Shown here piece after piece: positions 8,008 to 15,682 of a DNA stretch of 64,000 nucleotides. This stretch comes from Sulfitobacter sp. D7 (lineage in GTDB: Bacteria; Pseudomonadota; Alphaproteobacteria; Rhodobacterales; Rhodobacteraceae), in assembly GCF_003611275.1 (NCBI RefSeq), contig NZ_CP020694.1, positions 2,418,001-2,482,000 on the forward strand, given 5' to 3'. Numbering within the stretch: position 1 is the first letter of the stretch; every line of letters starts with the position of its first letter. The position numbers and the translations under genes were made by a program. Under the pieces are notes generated by a model. The model did not search any database. It was not told the origin of the DNA and was given only the letters and a program-made list of their open reading frames with translations.

Positions 8008-8913
8008 TTAAGCTACTCTTTGCACTTGCTGATCGTGGTTGGTTGTTTCAATTCTCTGCCAATAGACCACAGCAGGTGGTTTGCCGCCAAGGGCAGAATG
8101 CGGGCGCTTGTGGTTGTAGAACTCGATCCATTTTCTGACGCCATCTCGGGCCTCTGACCCGGTTTCCCAGGCATGCAGGTAGACGCATTCATACTTCAGT
8201 GACCGCCACAGCCGTTCGACAAAGATATTGATCCCTTGCCCGGCAGGGTATCGCGCAGCGATGTCCCGAGAGGGGAGGAAGCGGCCCTTGCCGTCCATTG
8301 AGATGCGCACGTTTGCGCTCCGCAACCTGTTCGTCCAAGCGAAAGACGTGAACTGGCTGCCCTGGTCCGTGTTCATTATGTCTGGCGGGCCGAACTTGTG
8401 GATCGCCTCATTCAGCGCATCAACGCAGAAGCCAGCCTCCAACGTGTTCGAGATGCGCCACGCCAGAACCTTGCGCGTGTGCCAATCCATGATGGCCACC
8501 AGATAAAGGAAGCCGCGCCGCATCGGTAGATATGTGATGTCGGCGCACCAAACTTGATTTGGCCGATCCACGCGTAGCCCCCGCAGCAGGTAGGGGTAAA
8601 TCTTGTGACCCTTCGCCGCCTTGCTCGTGTTGGGTTTCTGGTAGATCGGCATGAGACCCATCAACCGCATAAGGCGTCGGATGCGCTTTTCGTTCACCAG
8701 ATGCTGTTCATTGCGCAGGTGCCACGTCATTTGGCGCACACCGTAAAACGGGGTTTCCAAGAACTGCTTATCGATGACGCGCATCAGATCGAGGTTCATC
8801 TCGCTCTCACCCTTGGGTTCATAGTAAAATGACGACCGCGAGATCGACAGCAGGGAACATTGCTTGCCGACGGACAGACCCGGAATGTTCGGCTCAATCA
8901 TCTTGCACCTCAC
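8008..8913 (-). CDS. IS3-family transposase OrfB (DDE catalytic part, with in-frame insertion)
   Basis: The catalytic part of an IS3-type transposase: an N-terminal HTH_21-like segment, then the integrase core with the first Asp in 'CADITYLP', the second in 'NTDQGSQFTS', and the Glu in 'NIFVERLWRSLKYE'. In IS3 transposases about 35 residues separate the second Asp from the Glu. Here I count 49, because 14 extra residues (roughly PSRDIAARYPAGQG) sit after 'SMDGKGRFL'. The frame is kept, but the extra loop falls within the catalytic core. It overlaps orfA by four bases; IS3 elements normally make the fused OrfAB by a -1 frameshift near this junction. Confidence 0.9.
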   Translation of the reverse strand: MRCKMIEPNIPGLSVGKQCSLLSISRSSFYYEPKGESEMNLDLMRVIDKQFLETPFYGVRQMTWHLRNEQHLVNEKRIRRLMRLMGLMPIYQKPNTSKAAKGHKIYPYLLRGLRVDRPNQVWCADITYLPMRRGFLYLVAIMDWHTRKVLAWRISNTLEAGFCVDALNEAIHKFGPPDIMNTDQGSQFTSFAWTNRLRSANVRISMDGKGRFLPSRDIAARYPAGQGINIFVERLWRSLKYECVYLHAWETGSEARDGVRKWIEFYNHKRPHSALGGKPPAVVYWQRIETTNHDQQVQRVA

Positions 8914-9203
8914 TTGCCGGTCCAGGGTTTGAGCTTTCTGGCCAAAAAATCGTTGGCGACGGCCAACTCCCCAATCTTGGCATGCAGGCCTTTGACCTGC
9001 TCTTCATCGACTTCCGGTGCCTTCCGGCTACCTCGCTCGAACACACCAGATGCGCCCTCAAGCAATGCACGTTTCCATTGATGGATCATCGTCGGGTGAA
9101 CTCCAAACCGACTGGCCAGCTCGCTGACAGTCTCTTCGCCTTTCAGCGCTTCCAACGCCACCTTGGCTTTGAATTCTGGGTGATGTTGCTTCCGTTTCGA
9201 CAT
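8910..9203 (-). CDS. IS3-family transposase OrfA (helix-turn-helix)
   Basis: The 97-residue product is a typical IS3 OrfA: 'KRKQHHPEFKAKVALEAL' followed by the helix-turn-helix 'TVSELASRFGVHPTMIHQWK', then a leucine-rich helix used in OrfA/OrfAB pairing. It binds the terminal inverted repeats of the element. The gene is complete and lies just upstream of orfB in the same transcript. Confidence 0.92.
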   Translation of the reverse strand: MSKRKQHHPEFKAKVALEALKGEETVSELASRFGVHPTMIHQWKRALLEGASGVFERGSRKAPEVDEEQVKGLHAKIGELAVANDFLARKLKPWTGK

Positions 9204-9282
9204 TCCTGATCTCCTTCGTGTTGAAGATCAGCAAACTACAAATCGCAGCTTACGTCAGTGTCCGATGTTCGGGGGTAGCTCA

Positions 9283-9689
9283 GACTTTCTTGGGATTCTT
9301 TGAATCGAACTCTTCGGGCCTGTGTGCGGCTCCCTCGTGGTCGTCTTGTGCATTATGCCGCTTGCGGTGCGGCGGGCGCTTTTCTTTGGCGTAGTCTGGT
9401 TCGTTTGGCATCGGGTGCTCCGTTCTCTAATGGCGGGCTGAGCCCACGGCTAATTGGAATCACCACGGCTAATTGGAATCAAAGGCGTCTTTTACCCAAA
9501 ACTCAAACTGTCTGATAAATGTTCCAGCCAAGCTCAGTGCGCCGTGCTTAGCTTTCAGACCTTTGGTTAAGAAGCACATGCTTCAGCGAACAGCTGACGT
9601 GGAAAGGTAGGCCTTTTCCCGTGGCGCAACTTATCCGACCGGAACCATAGCGGCTATTCCGCGTTTCCAATACTAACCAAAGGAGAACG
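9283..9689. other. intergenic stretch between the IS3 element and the DUF305 gene
   Basis: A 71-codon open frame here has no recognisable character and I do not call it. The stretch contains a perfect 19-bp tandem duplication (9444-9481) and, at its end, the promoter and ribosome site of the DUF305 gene. Confidence 0.5.
9444..9481. repeat. perfect 19-bp tandem duplication
   Basis: The unit ccacggctaattggaatca is present twice, at 9444-9462 and 9463-9481, without a mismatch or spacer. It may be the remains of an insertion sequence end or a recent slippage event. Confidence 0.8.
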
Positions 9690-10196
9690 ATGATGACTTC
9701 ACAGCGCCAAGCGACCGCAAATTTGGTTCACAATGGAGAATATTCCGATCTACGGTTCGTCAATATGATGTCCGCCCATCATGCGATGGCGGTATCAATG
9801 GCCGAGGTTGCGGTGGAAAAAGGCGAGCACAACGAACTCGTCCAGTTCGCAAAGACCATGATCGAAGATCAGAAGAAAGAAATCGAAACGCTTGATGGCA
9901 TAATCGAAGACCTTGATGGCCCTGATGAAGTCGCGACGGAAACCCATCCCCATGAGCGCAGCATGCTCGGGATGGACAGCCCAGAAGAACTCGCAAAAAA
10001 GGCACCCTTCGACAAAGCATTCATCGATTCACAACTGCCGCACCATGCCTCTGCAATTGAAATGGCGGCGGTCGCTCTGAAACAGAGTTCCAACAGCGAC
10101 ATCAAGAAGCTTTCGAGGAGCATTATCGATGCTCAGGCCCAAGAGATCGGCAAAATGATCGACTTGCGCCAAAGCTGGTACGGTGAAAAGGGCTGA
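9690..10196 (+). CDS. DUF305 family protein (cytoplasmic form)
   Basis: The 168-residue protein belongs to the DUF305 family, a ferritin-like helical bundle often found near copper and heavy-metal genes. Both half motifs are present: 'MMSAHHAMAVSMAEVAVEKGEHNEL' near residue 26 and 'QLPHHASAIEMAAVALKQSSNSDIKKL' near 115, each followed by a helix of the type 'AKTMIEDQKKEIETL'. The His/Met pairs are candidate metal ligands. No signal peptide is visible, unlike many relatives. The start follows aaaggaga. It lies 163 bases before the complex I-like operon on the same strand and may be expressed with it. A second, membrane-anchored DUF305 protein is at 29430-29948. Confidence 0.85.
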   Translation: MMTSQRQATANLVHNGEYSDLRFVNMMSAHHAMAVSMAEVAVEKGEHNELVQFAKTMIEDQKKEIETLDGIIEDLDGPDEVATETHPHERSMLGMDSPEELAKKAPFDKAFIDSQLPHHASAIEMAAVALKQSSNSDIKKLSRSIIDAQAQEIGKMIDLRQSWYGEKG

Positions 10197-10359
10197 ATTT
10201 TGCCAGCAAGATAGCCTTCCTGTGATCTGGTCTACTGTATGATGTCACAGCCACTTGACGCGCAGGCCTCAGAAAAAGTGCAAGGCTCCAGCAGGAGGAA
10301 GGCTTTCAAAGTTCGCGCCGATAGGTAACCTTGCTTGGGCATAAGGGATACCAAAATTC

Positions 10360-10701
10360 ATGACGACATTGATCGCCATCATTTTGATCTTTGCATTCTC
10401 AATGCTGTTCACCGCAGCATTGCGCGCAGGTGCTGCAGGTCCAAGCACCTATCCTCAGAAGCGCCCTATACTCGGGGGCAGTGATCCTGAGACCCATGCA
10501 TGGCAACGTTTCCACATCCGGTACTACACTATGACGCTGCTGTTCGTCGCGTTCGAGATGGAAATGATGTTCATGTATCCTTGGGCCGTAGTTTTCGTAG
10601 AGGAAGGCCCCAAGGCGCTGGCAGAGATGGGTATGTTCTTGGTCATTCTATCGGTCGGGATCGTCTATGGCTGGCGGGAGGGTATTTTTCGGTGGGAATG
10701 A
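10360..10701 (+). CDS. NuoA-like subunit of a complex I-like membrane complex
   Basis: A 113-residue protein with three hydrophobic segments (about 1-22, 55-80, 88-107). The most telling stretch is 'LLFVAFEMEMMFMYPWAVVF', the counterpart of the NuoA core in which an acidic pair sits before 'YPWA'. The loop before it is divergent: the usual 'YECG' or 'FESG' position reads 'YPQKRPILGG'. In complex I, NuoA helps form the quinone-site/proton-path junction with NuoH and NuoJ. It is the first gene of a tightly packed eight-gene operon, and its stop overlaps the next start (ATGA). The partner genes for NADH oxidation are absent. Confidence 0.85.
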   Translation: MTTLIAIILIFAFSMLFTAALRAGAAGPSTYPQKRPILGGSDPETHAWQRFHIRYYTMTLLFVAFEMEMMFMYPWAVVFVEEGPKALAEMGMFLVILSVGIVYGWREGIFRWE

Positions 10702-11720
10702 GCTGGCTTGCAAAAATGGCAGGGCTGGCCGAAGTGCCGATGTTTGTAGCCTTTGGCGAGGGTGTCCCTGCAGATGCCGCGAGCGTGCTGGCTAAAGCCC
10801 CCGGATTGCGCGTTGTTGAGACGCCGCGAGCCGCAGCGATCTTGTTCGTTGTAGGCACGGTTCCAGAGGCTCTTCTACCTCAACTGCACCGCCTGCATGA
10901 CCAGTTGCCGCACCCCCGCGCCAGCGCTCTCTGGCATTCTCGCAATGAGTTGCCAGGCGCGACGAGAATAGAAGAAATAGCGAACATCAGCGTTTTGTTG
11001 AGGGCAATTCACAGAGATCTGCTGGTTGGCAGTCTCAAGTCCGAGCCCGACTTTTTGTCAGATGCCCCGCCAAACGAGTGGCGCGGGATCGGGCCACATG
11101 GTCAAGGCGGCAAAGGCATGATGGGCGGCACCCCTTATGGAAGGCCGATGGCGATGACAGCCGCCGATCTGCGGGATGGGCTGGAGCTTGATGCCTACAC
11201 CGCAGATTTCGGTCCTTTTCTGCCCATGCTCCCGGCCGGGCTCGTCCTGACCCTCACTCTCCAAGGCGACACGATACAGAACGTTGCGGTTGCGCATCCG
11301 CCGTTCGAAACCCAAGAACAACGCGGTTGGGTTCTACTCAATCTTCTGGGACTGCCCGCACTGGCCGAACGGATGTTACGCGCCACCAACATCGGCAATG
11401 CGACCGTCAAACGGCTGATCCGCTTATCGGGCGCGCGGGCAGCAATCCCCGAAGGGTTGGGCCGCACTCATGACGGATCGGACGTACGCACGCGCTTTGA
11501 CCTGCTGACCGGCACCTCAGAACCCATTTTCAACCTGCACGTCCAGCAAATAGGCCTTGATGATCTATTGATCGGTCTGGAATGGCACGAAGCCATGCTG
11601 GTTTTGAACAGCTTTGACAACGCATCGCTGCGCGCCATTTGCGCCAATACCTCTGATCCCGAGCCCGATACAATGGCGGGCGGAATGGATCACGGCGTCC
11701 ATGCAGGGCACATGTCATGA
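10698..11720 (+). CDS. degenerate NuoB/NuoD-like fusion protein without Fe-S ligands
   Basis: The 340-residue protein occupies the place of nuoB-C-D. Its N-terminal part, 'PRAAAILFVVGTVPEALLPQLHRLHDQLPHPRA', follows the NuoB pattern (PRxADVLIVxGT...P.L...YDQMPEPR). From about residue 148 it reads 'PYGRPMAMTAADLRDGLELDA' and then 'GPFLPMLPAGLVLTLTLQGDTIQ', which resembles the opening of NuoD (GPQHPxxHGVLRLxLxLDGE). Only one cysteine (in 'RAICANT') exists in the whole protein, so the ligands of cluster N2 are missing. The C-terminus is Met/His-rich ('GGMDHGVHAGHMS'). It overlaps its neighbours by ATGA on both sides. I infer a structural scaffold and not an electron carrier; the NuoD assignment is tentative. 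Confidence 0.6.
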   Translation: MSWLAKMAGLAEVPMFVAFGEGVPADAASVLAKAPGLRVVETPRAAAILFVVGTVPEALLPQLHRLHDQLPHPRASALWHSRNELPGATRIEEIANISVLLRAIHRDLLVGSLKSEPDFLSDAPPNEWRGIGPHGQGGKGMMGGTPYGRPMAMTAADLRDGLELDAYTADFGPFLPMLPAGLVLTLTLQGDTIQNVAVAHPPFETQEQRGWVLLNLLGLPALAERMLRATNIGNATVKRLIRLSGARAAIPEGLGRTHDGSDVRTRFDLLTGTSEPIFNLHVQQIGLDDLLIGLEWHEAMLVLNSFDNASLRAICANTSDPEPDTMAGGMDHGVHAGHMS

Positions 11721-12631
11721 GCGTCGCCCTCACCCTGATGATAATGCTCGTATTCATGATCGTCGGCATGCTTATCGCTGCGGTTCTGGACACGTTTTTC
11801 TACCGATGGCTGGCCGGACGAACTGGGGGCAGTTTGCTAACGCCGCTCTATACCGCTGCGGCGGAAGTGTCTCGGCAACGCATTTCGACCGAGGCGCCAG
11901 ACAGAATGAACTGGTTCCTGTCCATCTCGGGTTTTCTGACGCTCGGTGCGATTGGTCTCGCTGTCGTACCGCTCGGGCCACAGTCTGTAGTGATTGGCCT
12001 CGAAACCAGTGTGGTGCTGTGGGGGGCGTGCGAGTCCCTCGTGGTTGTGCTTGTGTTTTTGCACGGCTGGGCACCCAATTCCCCGCTCGCCCTGATCGGG
12101 GCCTATCGCTATGTGGCTATTGGGCTGCCGATCATGCTGCTTAGCATGTTTGTCCTGATCGCCGCCGCACTGCCTGCAGAGTCGCTTGATCTACGCGCTA
12201 TCGTGACGTCGCAAGAGGACATATGGAACGTGATCCGCCAACCGCTTGGGCTGCCCCTCTTCATACTGTTGGGATTGTCACTTACGCTGCGCGGACCACT
12301 CGACTACGCCGACAGTGCTGACCTTGCAGGCGGCACGTCGATTGAGGATTCAGGCGCTAATCGGTCCGGTTGGCAGGTGGCAAGATTGTCCATGTTGGTC
12401 GGCTTTTCTGCAGTGGCCGCCTCGGCATTTCTGGGCGGCTATCTCGGCCCGGTCCTTCCGGGAGTTGTCTGGCTCGCGTTCAAAACACTAACCATCATGG
12501 CTGTCATTATCGCCCTGTCTCATCTGCTGGCGCGTATGCCCGTAGCACGGATGCTCGGGCTGATCTGGAAGGTCCTGCTGCCAATTGCCTTCTTGGACTT
12601 GTTGCTGGCCGGACTGGTGGCGCTGGCATGA
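11717..12631 (+). CDS. NuoH-like membrane subunit
   Basis: This 304-residue protein with about eight hydrophobic segments occupies the NuoH position. Recognisable pieces are 'FLHGWAPNSPLALIGAYRYVAIGLP', corresponding to NuoH 'GWASNNKYALLGGLRA', and 'TLRGPLDYADSADLAGG', corresponding to 'R.PFDLPEAEAELVAG'. The Glu-rich quinone-site loop of canonical NuoH is much reduced, which agrees with loss of the quinone chemistry. NuoH normally anchors the hydrophilic arm (NuoB, D, I) to the membrane arm. Start and stop overlap the neighbours by four bases (ATGA), so translation is coupled. Confidence 0.75.
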   Translation: MSVALTLMIMLVFMIVGMLIAAVLDTFFYRWLAGRTGGSLLTPLYTAAAEVSRQRISTEAPDRMNWFLSISGFLTLGAIGLAVVPLGPQSVVIGLETSVVLWGACESLVVVLVFLHGWAPNSPLALIGAYRYVAIGLPIMLLSMFVLIAAALPAESLDLRAIVTSQEDIWNVIRQPLGLPLFILLGLSLTLRGPLDYADSADLAGGTSIEDSGANRSGWQVARLSMLVGFSAVAASAFLGGYLGPVLPGVVWLAFKTLTIMAVIIALSHLLARMPVARMLGLIWKVLLPIAFLDLLLAGLVALA

Positions 12632-13467
12632 CGGATATTGCTTTCTATTTCCTCTCGGCGATCGCCATCTGGAGCGGTTGGCGGGTTTTTCGGGTCGACT
12701 CGATGATCCGTGCAACATTCGCGCTGATGGTCTCGTTCATCTGTGTCGGTGCCATCGCGCTATTGATGTCTGCCGATTACATCGGCGTCGCCACGGTCTT
12801 TATGATGGCGGTCGAGATGATGGTCATGGGTCTTTTCATGGTGATGTTCATGATGAACCCGGCAGGCCTGAACCCGATGCAGATGGTGCATCAATACCGC
12901 CTGTCGATAGGAGCGGGCATTGTAGCTTTTATCGGCCTCACAGTCGCGGTGCTCACAACTGACCTACCGCATAATCCCCTGCCTGCGGGTCGGGATACCA
13001 TGCGTGATCTGGGCATCAACCTGCTGGGCAGCTCGATGCTGATATTCGAGACCGCCGGGGTGACGCTATTGGCGACCATGCTCGGCGCTGTCATCTTATC
13101 GAGCCGCCGTGGCCGGTTTGGAGTGTCGGACGAGGGTGCTATCCCCCCAGGGCTTCATCCGGGCGGAACACCTGCGGGGCGCAAGGTGGAGGAAGGCGGT
13201 GGCCACGGAGGGCACGGTGGCCACGGAGGGCATGGTGGTCATGGTGGTCATGACAAGATGACTGACAAGAAGGACGGCGACCAAGGCACTGGCCATATGG
13301 GTCACGAGATGGCCGACGACGACCCGGCGTTGTCAGCAGAGCATACGGGTCACGGAGGACACACAACCGGCGCTAACCCAGAAGGCGCCGATCCAAAGAA
13401 GCCCAAACAAGAGCCAGCACCGGACCCGCATGAAGGCCACGGCACCAAGCCGAAGAAGGAGCATTGA
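12628..13467 (+). CDS. NuoJ-like membrane subunit with long histidine-rich C-terminal tail
   Basis: Residues 1-160 form five hydrophobic helices typical of NuoJ; helix 3 has 'ADYIGVATVFMMAVEMMVMG', with the family Tyr and an unusual Glu63. After residue 160 a hydrophilic tail of about 120 residues follows. It contains six consecutive Gly-Gly-His units (191-208) and more His ('TGHMGHEM', 'EHTGHGGH', 'PHEGHG', final His), ending in a Lys/Pro-rich segment. Ordinary NuoJ has no such tail. The tail is a plausible metal-binding or sensing segment. The gene overlaps nuoH by four bases and is one base from nuoK. Confidence 0.85.
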   Translation: MTDIAFYFLSAIAIWSGWRVFRVDSMIRATFALMVSFICVGAIALLMSADYIGVATVFMMAVEMMVMGLFMVMFMMNPAGLNPMQMVHQYRLSIGAGIVAFIGLTVAVLTTDLPHNPLPAGRDTMRDLGINLLGSSMLIFETAGVTLLATMLGAVILSSRRGRFGVSDEGAIPPGLHPGGTPAGRKVEEGGGHGGHGGHGGHGGHGGHDKMTDKKDGDQGTGHMGHEMADDDPALSAEHTGHGGHTTGANPEGADPKKPKQEPAPDPHEGHGTKPKKEH

Positions 13468-13468
13468 T

Positions 13469-13774
13469 ATGTCGTTAACGGCCATATTGATTGTCGCGTC
13501 GGCGCTCTTTGGCATCGGTCTGTTCGGTGCGTTATCACAGAAATCCTTTGTAATGCTGATGATGGGCTTGGAGCTGATGCTAAATGGCACCCTACTCGCG
13601 GCTGTGGGGTTTTGGGCCTTTACCCTTGAAGGGGCGCCTGAGGGACAATTGCTTGCGATCCTGATCATGGCGGTGATGGCAGTCGAACTGGCAATCGGCT
13701 TTGCCTTGGTTGTTGCCGTCTATCGCAAACGCCAAGCGGATGTGATTGAAGCGCTCGGGACGCTGAAAGAATGA
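13469..13774 (+). CDS. NuoK-like membrane subunit
   Basis: This 101-residue protein has three membrane helices. The two membrane glutamates important for proton transfer in NuoK are kept: Glu35 in 'MMGLELMLNG' and Glu73 in 'MAVELAIGFAL'. MnhC/MrpC antiporter subunits are related, so the name rests partly on operon position between NuoJ- and NuoL-like genes. It begins one base after the nuoJ stop and overlaps nuoL by four bases. Confidence 0.85.
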   Translation: MSLTAILIVASALFGIGLFGALSQKSFVMLMMGLELMLNGTLLAAVGFWAFTLEGAPEGQLLAILIMAVMAVELAIGFALVVAVYRKRQADVIEALGTLKE

Positions 13775-15681
13775 CGCTTTGGCTACTCCCCCTTCTACCG
13801 ATTTTGTCAGGCGTGTTAATCGCGGTGATGGGTGATCGGTCGCGCGGCTGGCTTGGAGGGTTGGCAGTGGCCGTGCTTGGCGGGACTTTCGTCTTGGCGT
13901 TAGCTGCCGTCACAAAAGATTGGACCGCGTACTTGATCTGGTCGGATGCACTCCGGCTTACCGCCTCTCTCACGCCGATCTCAGCGGCGGTTGCTCTCAT
14001 GGTTCCCGCCATAGCACTTGCTGTTGTCCTTCACGCCACACAGCATGAACAAGCGCGTGGGCTGGGGCGGCTAATTGGCATCATGATCCTGTTCACAGGC
14101 GGTATGGAATTGGTTGTCGTCGCCGATGATCTTTTGACGCTGCTTATCGGCTGGGAGCTAATTGGCGCCTGTTCCTGGGCGCTGATCTCGCACAAGTGGC
14201 GCGACATCGAAAATCCGCGTTCGGGCCTTTATGCTTTCGTGATGACGCGGTTCGGTGACCTTGGACTTTTTGCTGCTGCGATGGCGCTCTACTCCGCCAC
14301 GGGGTCTTTCGATTATGCCGGTATCGCAACGCTCGAAGGCACGTTTCAGTGGATCGTAGCCTTTGGAATCCTTCTTTCGGCGGCCTCGAAAGCCGGACAG
14401 GTTCCCTTCTCGCCCTGGCTGTTTCGGGCGATGGCTGGCCCCAGTTCGGTCTCGGCGCTTCTCCATGCGGCGACGCTGGTGGCAGCCGGTGCCTATATCA
14501 TCGCGCGTCTTGAGCCATCCTTGTCCATCGCTCCCGGGTTTAGCGTCGCGGCGATCTTGATAGGGGTGATCACTGCTCTGGCGGGTGGCGTCACCGGGGT
14601 TTTGCAGAACCACGCCAAACGGCTGCTTGCAGCGTCCACTTCGGCCCAACTCGGATTTATGTTCGTCGCAGTCGGCGCGGGGTATCCTGGGATCGCGGTG
14701 CTGCACTTGATTGTCCACGCCACATTCAAAGCGCCGCTTTTCCTTTCGGCGGGCCTCGCAGGCGATGCTGCGGGGAGCTACCGCCTGGATAAAATGATGC
14801 TGGGCCAATCGCTGCCAATCGTCGGGGGGCTTACAGCTATAGCAGCAGTCGGACTTGCCGGGATGCCGCCTGCGGGAGGTGGTTGGAGTAAAGAAGAGAT
14901 CATTAAAGCGGTTGAACATACTGGGTATTGGCTGCCAATCGCAGTGATGCTCGGCGGCGCACTGAGCGCGGCCTATACGACGCGCTTCTTGTTGTTGGCA
15001 TTTAGCTGGCGCGGCGATGACGAGCGGTCAATCGAAGTGCCTGGCATGATGGAAACCATCGGACTGGGTATCCTCGCTGCATTAACGCTAACAACAAGCC
15101 TTCTGTGGTATCCGCCCCTGGCTGAGGCACTTGCCGCCCTATTGGACATGACGCTCCCCAAAGGCAGCCCTTTGATGCTTGGCCTTTCGCTGGCCTTTGT
15201 CGCCGCCGGTGTCTTGGGCGGCGTCTATCTGGTGCGGCGGCACCCTACGCTCGGAACAAGCGGTGCCACTGCTGCCGCCTCAGATTGGCTCGGGCTGCCC
15301 AAGTTGATCACCATCGCCGTTGTGCGACCCTTAGATGCGCTTGCCCGTACAACGGCTTGGATTGACGACACTCTCATTGACGCGGGGCCTCGTGGGGTCG
15401 CTTTCATGGGCCGCAAAGGGGCGGCTTTTATCGCGGAAGTGGACAACCGTGTTGTTGATCAGGGTATTCGGAACACTGCTGCATTTGGCGACTGGCTTGC
15501 TCAGGTCAGCGACCGTTTCGGGGAGACGATCTCTGATGGCATACCCGAAGGCAGTGCGCGCCTGACCGGTATGTTAGGCCGCGACATTCGCCGCCTGCAA
15601 ACCGGGCTATCGTACCACTATTACGCTTACATTATTGGCGGCGTCATCGCCGTGATCGCCATTCTCGCTGCAGGAGCATGA
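13771..15681 (+). CDS. NuoL-like proton-translocating subunit
   Basis: The 636-residue product is the largest antiporter-like subunit, with about 14-16 membrane helices plus a C-terminal lateral region ending in another membrane helix. The channel residues are in place: Glu129 in 'LLIGWELIGACSWALI', Lys207 in 'AASKAGQVPF', His232 in 'SALLHAATLVAAG' and Lys320 in 'HATFKAPLFL'. 'AMAGPSSVSALLHAAT' is the family signature. One difference is 'VPFSPWLFRAMAGP' where canonical NuoL has 'FPLHVWLPDAMAGP'. It should translocate protons or other cations. It is coupled to nuoK by ATGA and followed one base later by nuoM. Confidence 0.9.
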   Translation: MTLWLLPLLPILSGVLIAVMGDRSRGWLGGLAVAVLGGTFVLALAAVTKDWTAYLIWSDALRLTASLTPISAAVALMVPAIALAVVLHATQHEQARGLGRLIGIMILFTGGMELVVVADDLLTLLIGWELIGACSWALISHKWRDIENPRSGLYAFVMTRFGDLGLFAAAMALYSATGSFDYAGIATLEGTFQWIVAFGILLSAASKAGQVPFSPWLFRAMAGPSSVSALLHAATLVAAGAYIIARLEPSLSIAPGFSVAAILIGVITALAGGVTGVLQNHAKRLLAASTSAQLGFMFVAVGAGYPGIAVLHLIVHATFKAPLFLSAGLAGDAAGSYRLDKMMLGQSLPIVGGLTAIAAVGLAGMPPAGGGWSKEEIIKAVEHTGYWLPIAVMLGGALSAAYTTRFLLLAFSWRGDDERSIEVPGMMETIGLGILAALTLTTSLLWYPPLAEALAALLDMTLPKGSPLMLGLSLAFVAAGVLGGVYLVRRHPTLGTSGATAAASDWLGLPKLITIAVVRPLDALARTTAWIDDTLIDAGPRGVAFMGRKGAAFIAEVDNRVVDQGIRNTAAFGDWLAQVSDRFGETISDGIPEGSARLTGMLGRDIRRLQTGLSYHYYAYIIGGVIAVIAILAAGA

Positions 15682-15682
15682 C

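Larger units (their letters stand above)
7969..9282 (-). mobile_element. IS3-family insertion sequence (first copy), likely defective
   Basis: The element of about 1.31 kb carries orfA and orfB on the minus strand. Its ends share the inverted repeat TGAGCTAC (7969-7976 and, inverted, 9275-9282), and similarity continues inward (cccc, then ggaca on both sides). No clear 3-4 bp target duplication is visible. The catalytic spacing in orfB is disturbed by a 42-bp in-frame insertion (about 8229-8270), so the copy is probably not active. Confidence 0.8.

Noticed and set aside
13196..13254. Short repeats resembling a CRISPR or microsatellite
   Set aside because: They are GGH codons within the nuoJ-like frame; no spacer-repeat structure exists. 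No CRISPR array was seen in the window.
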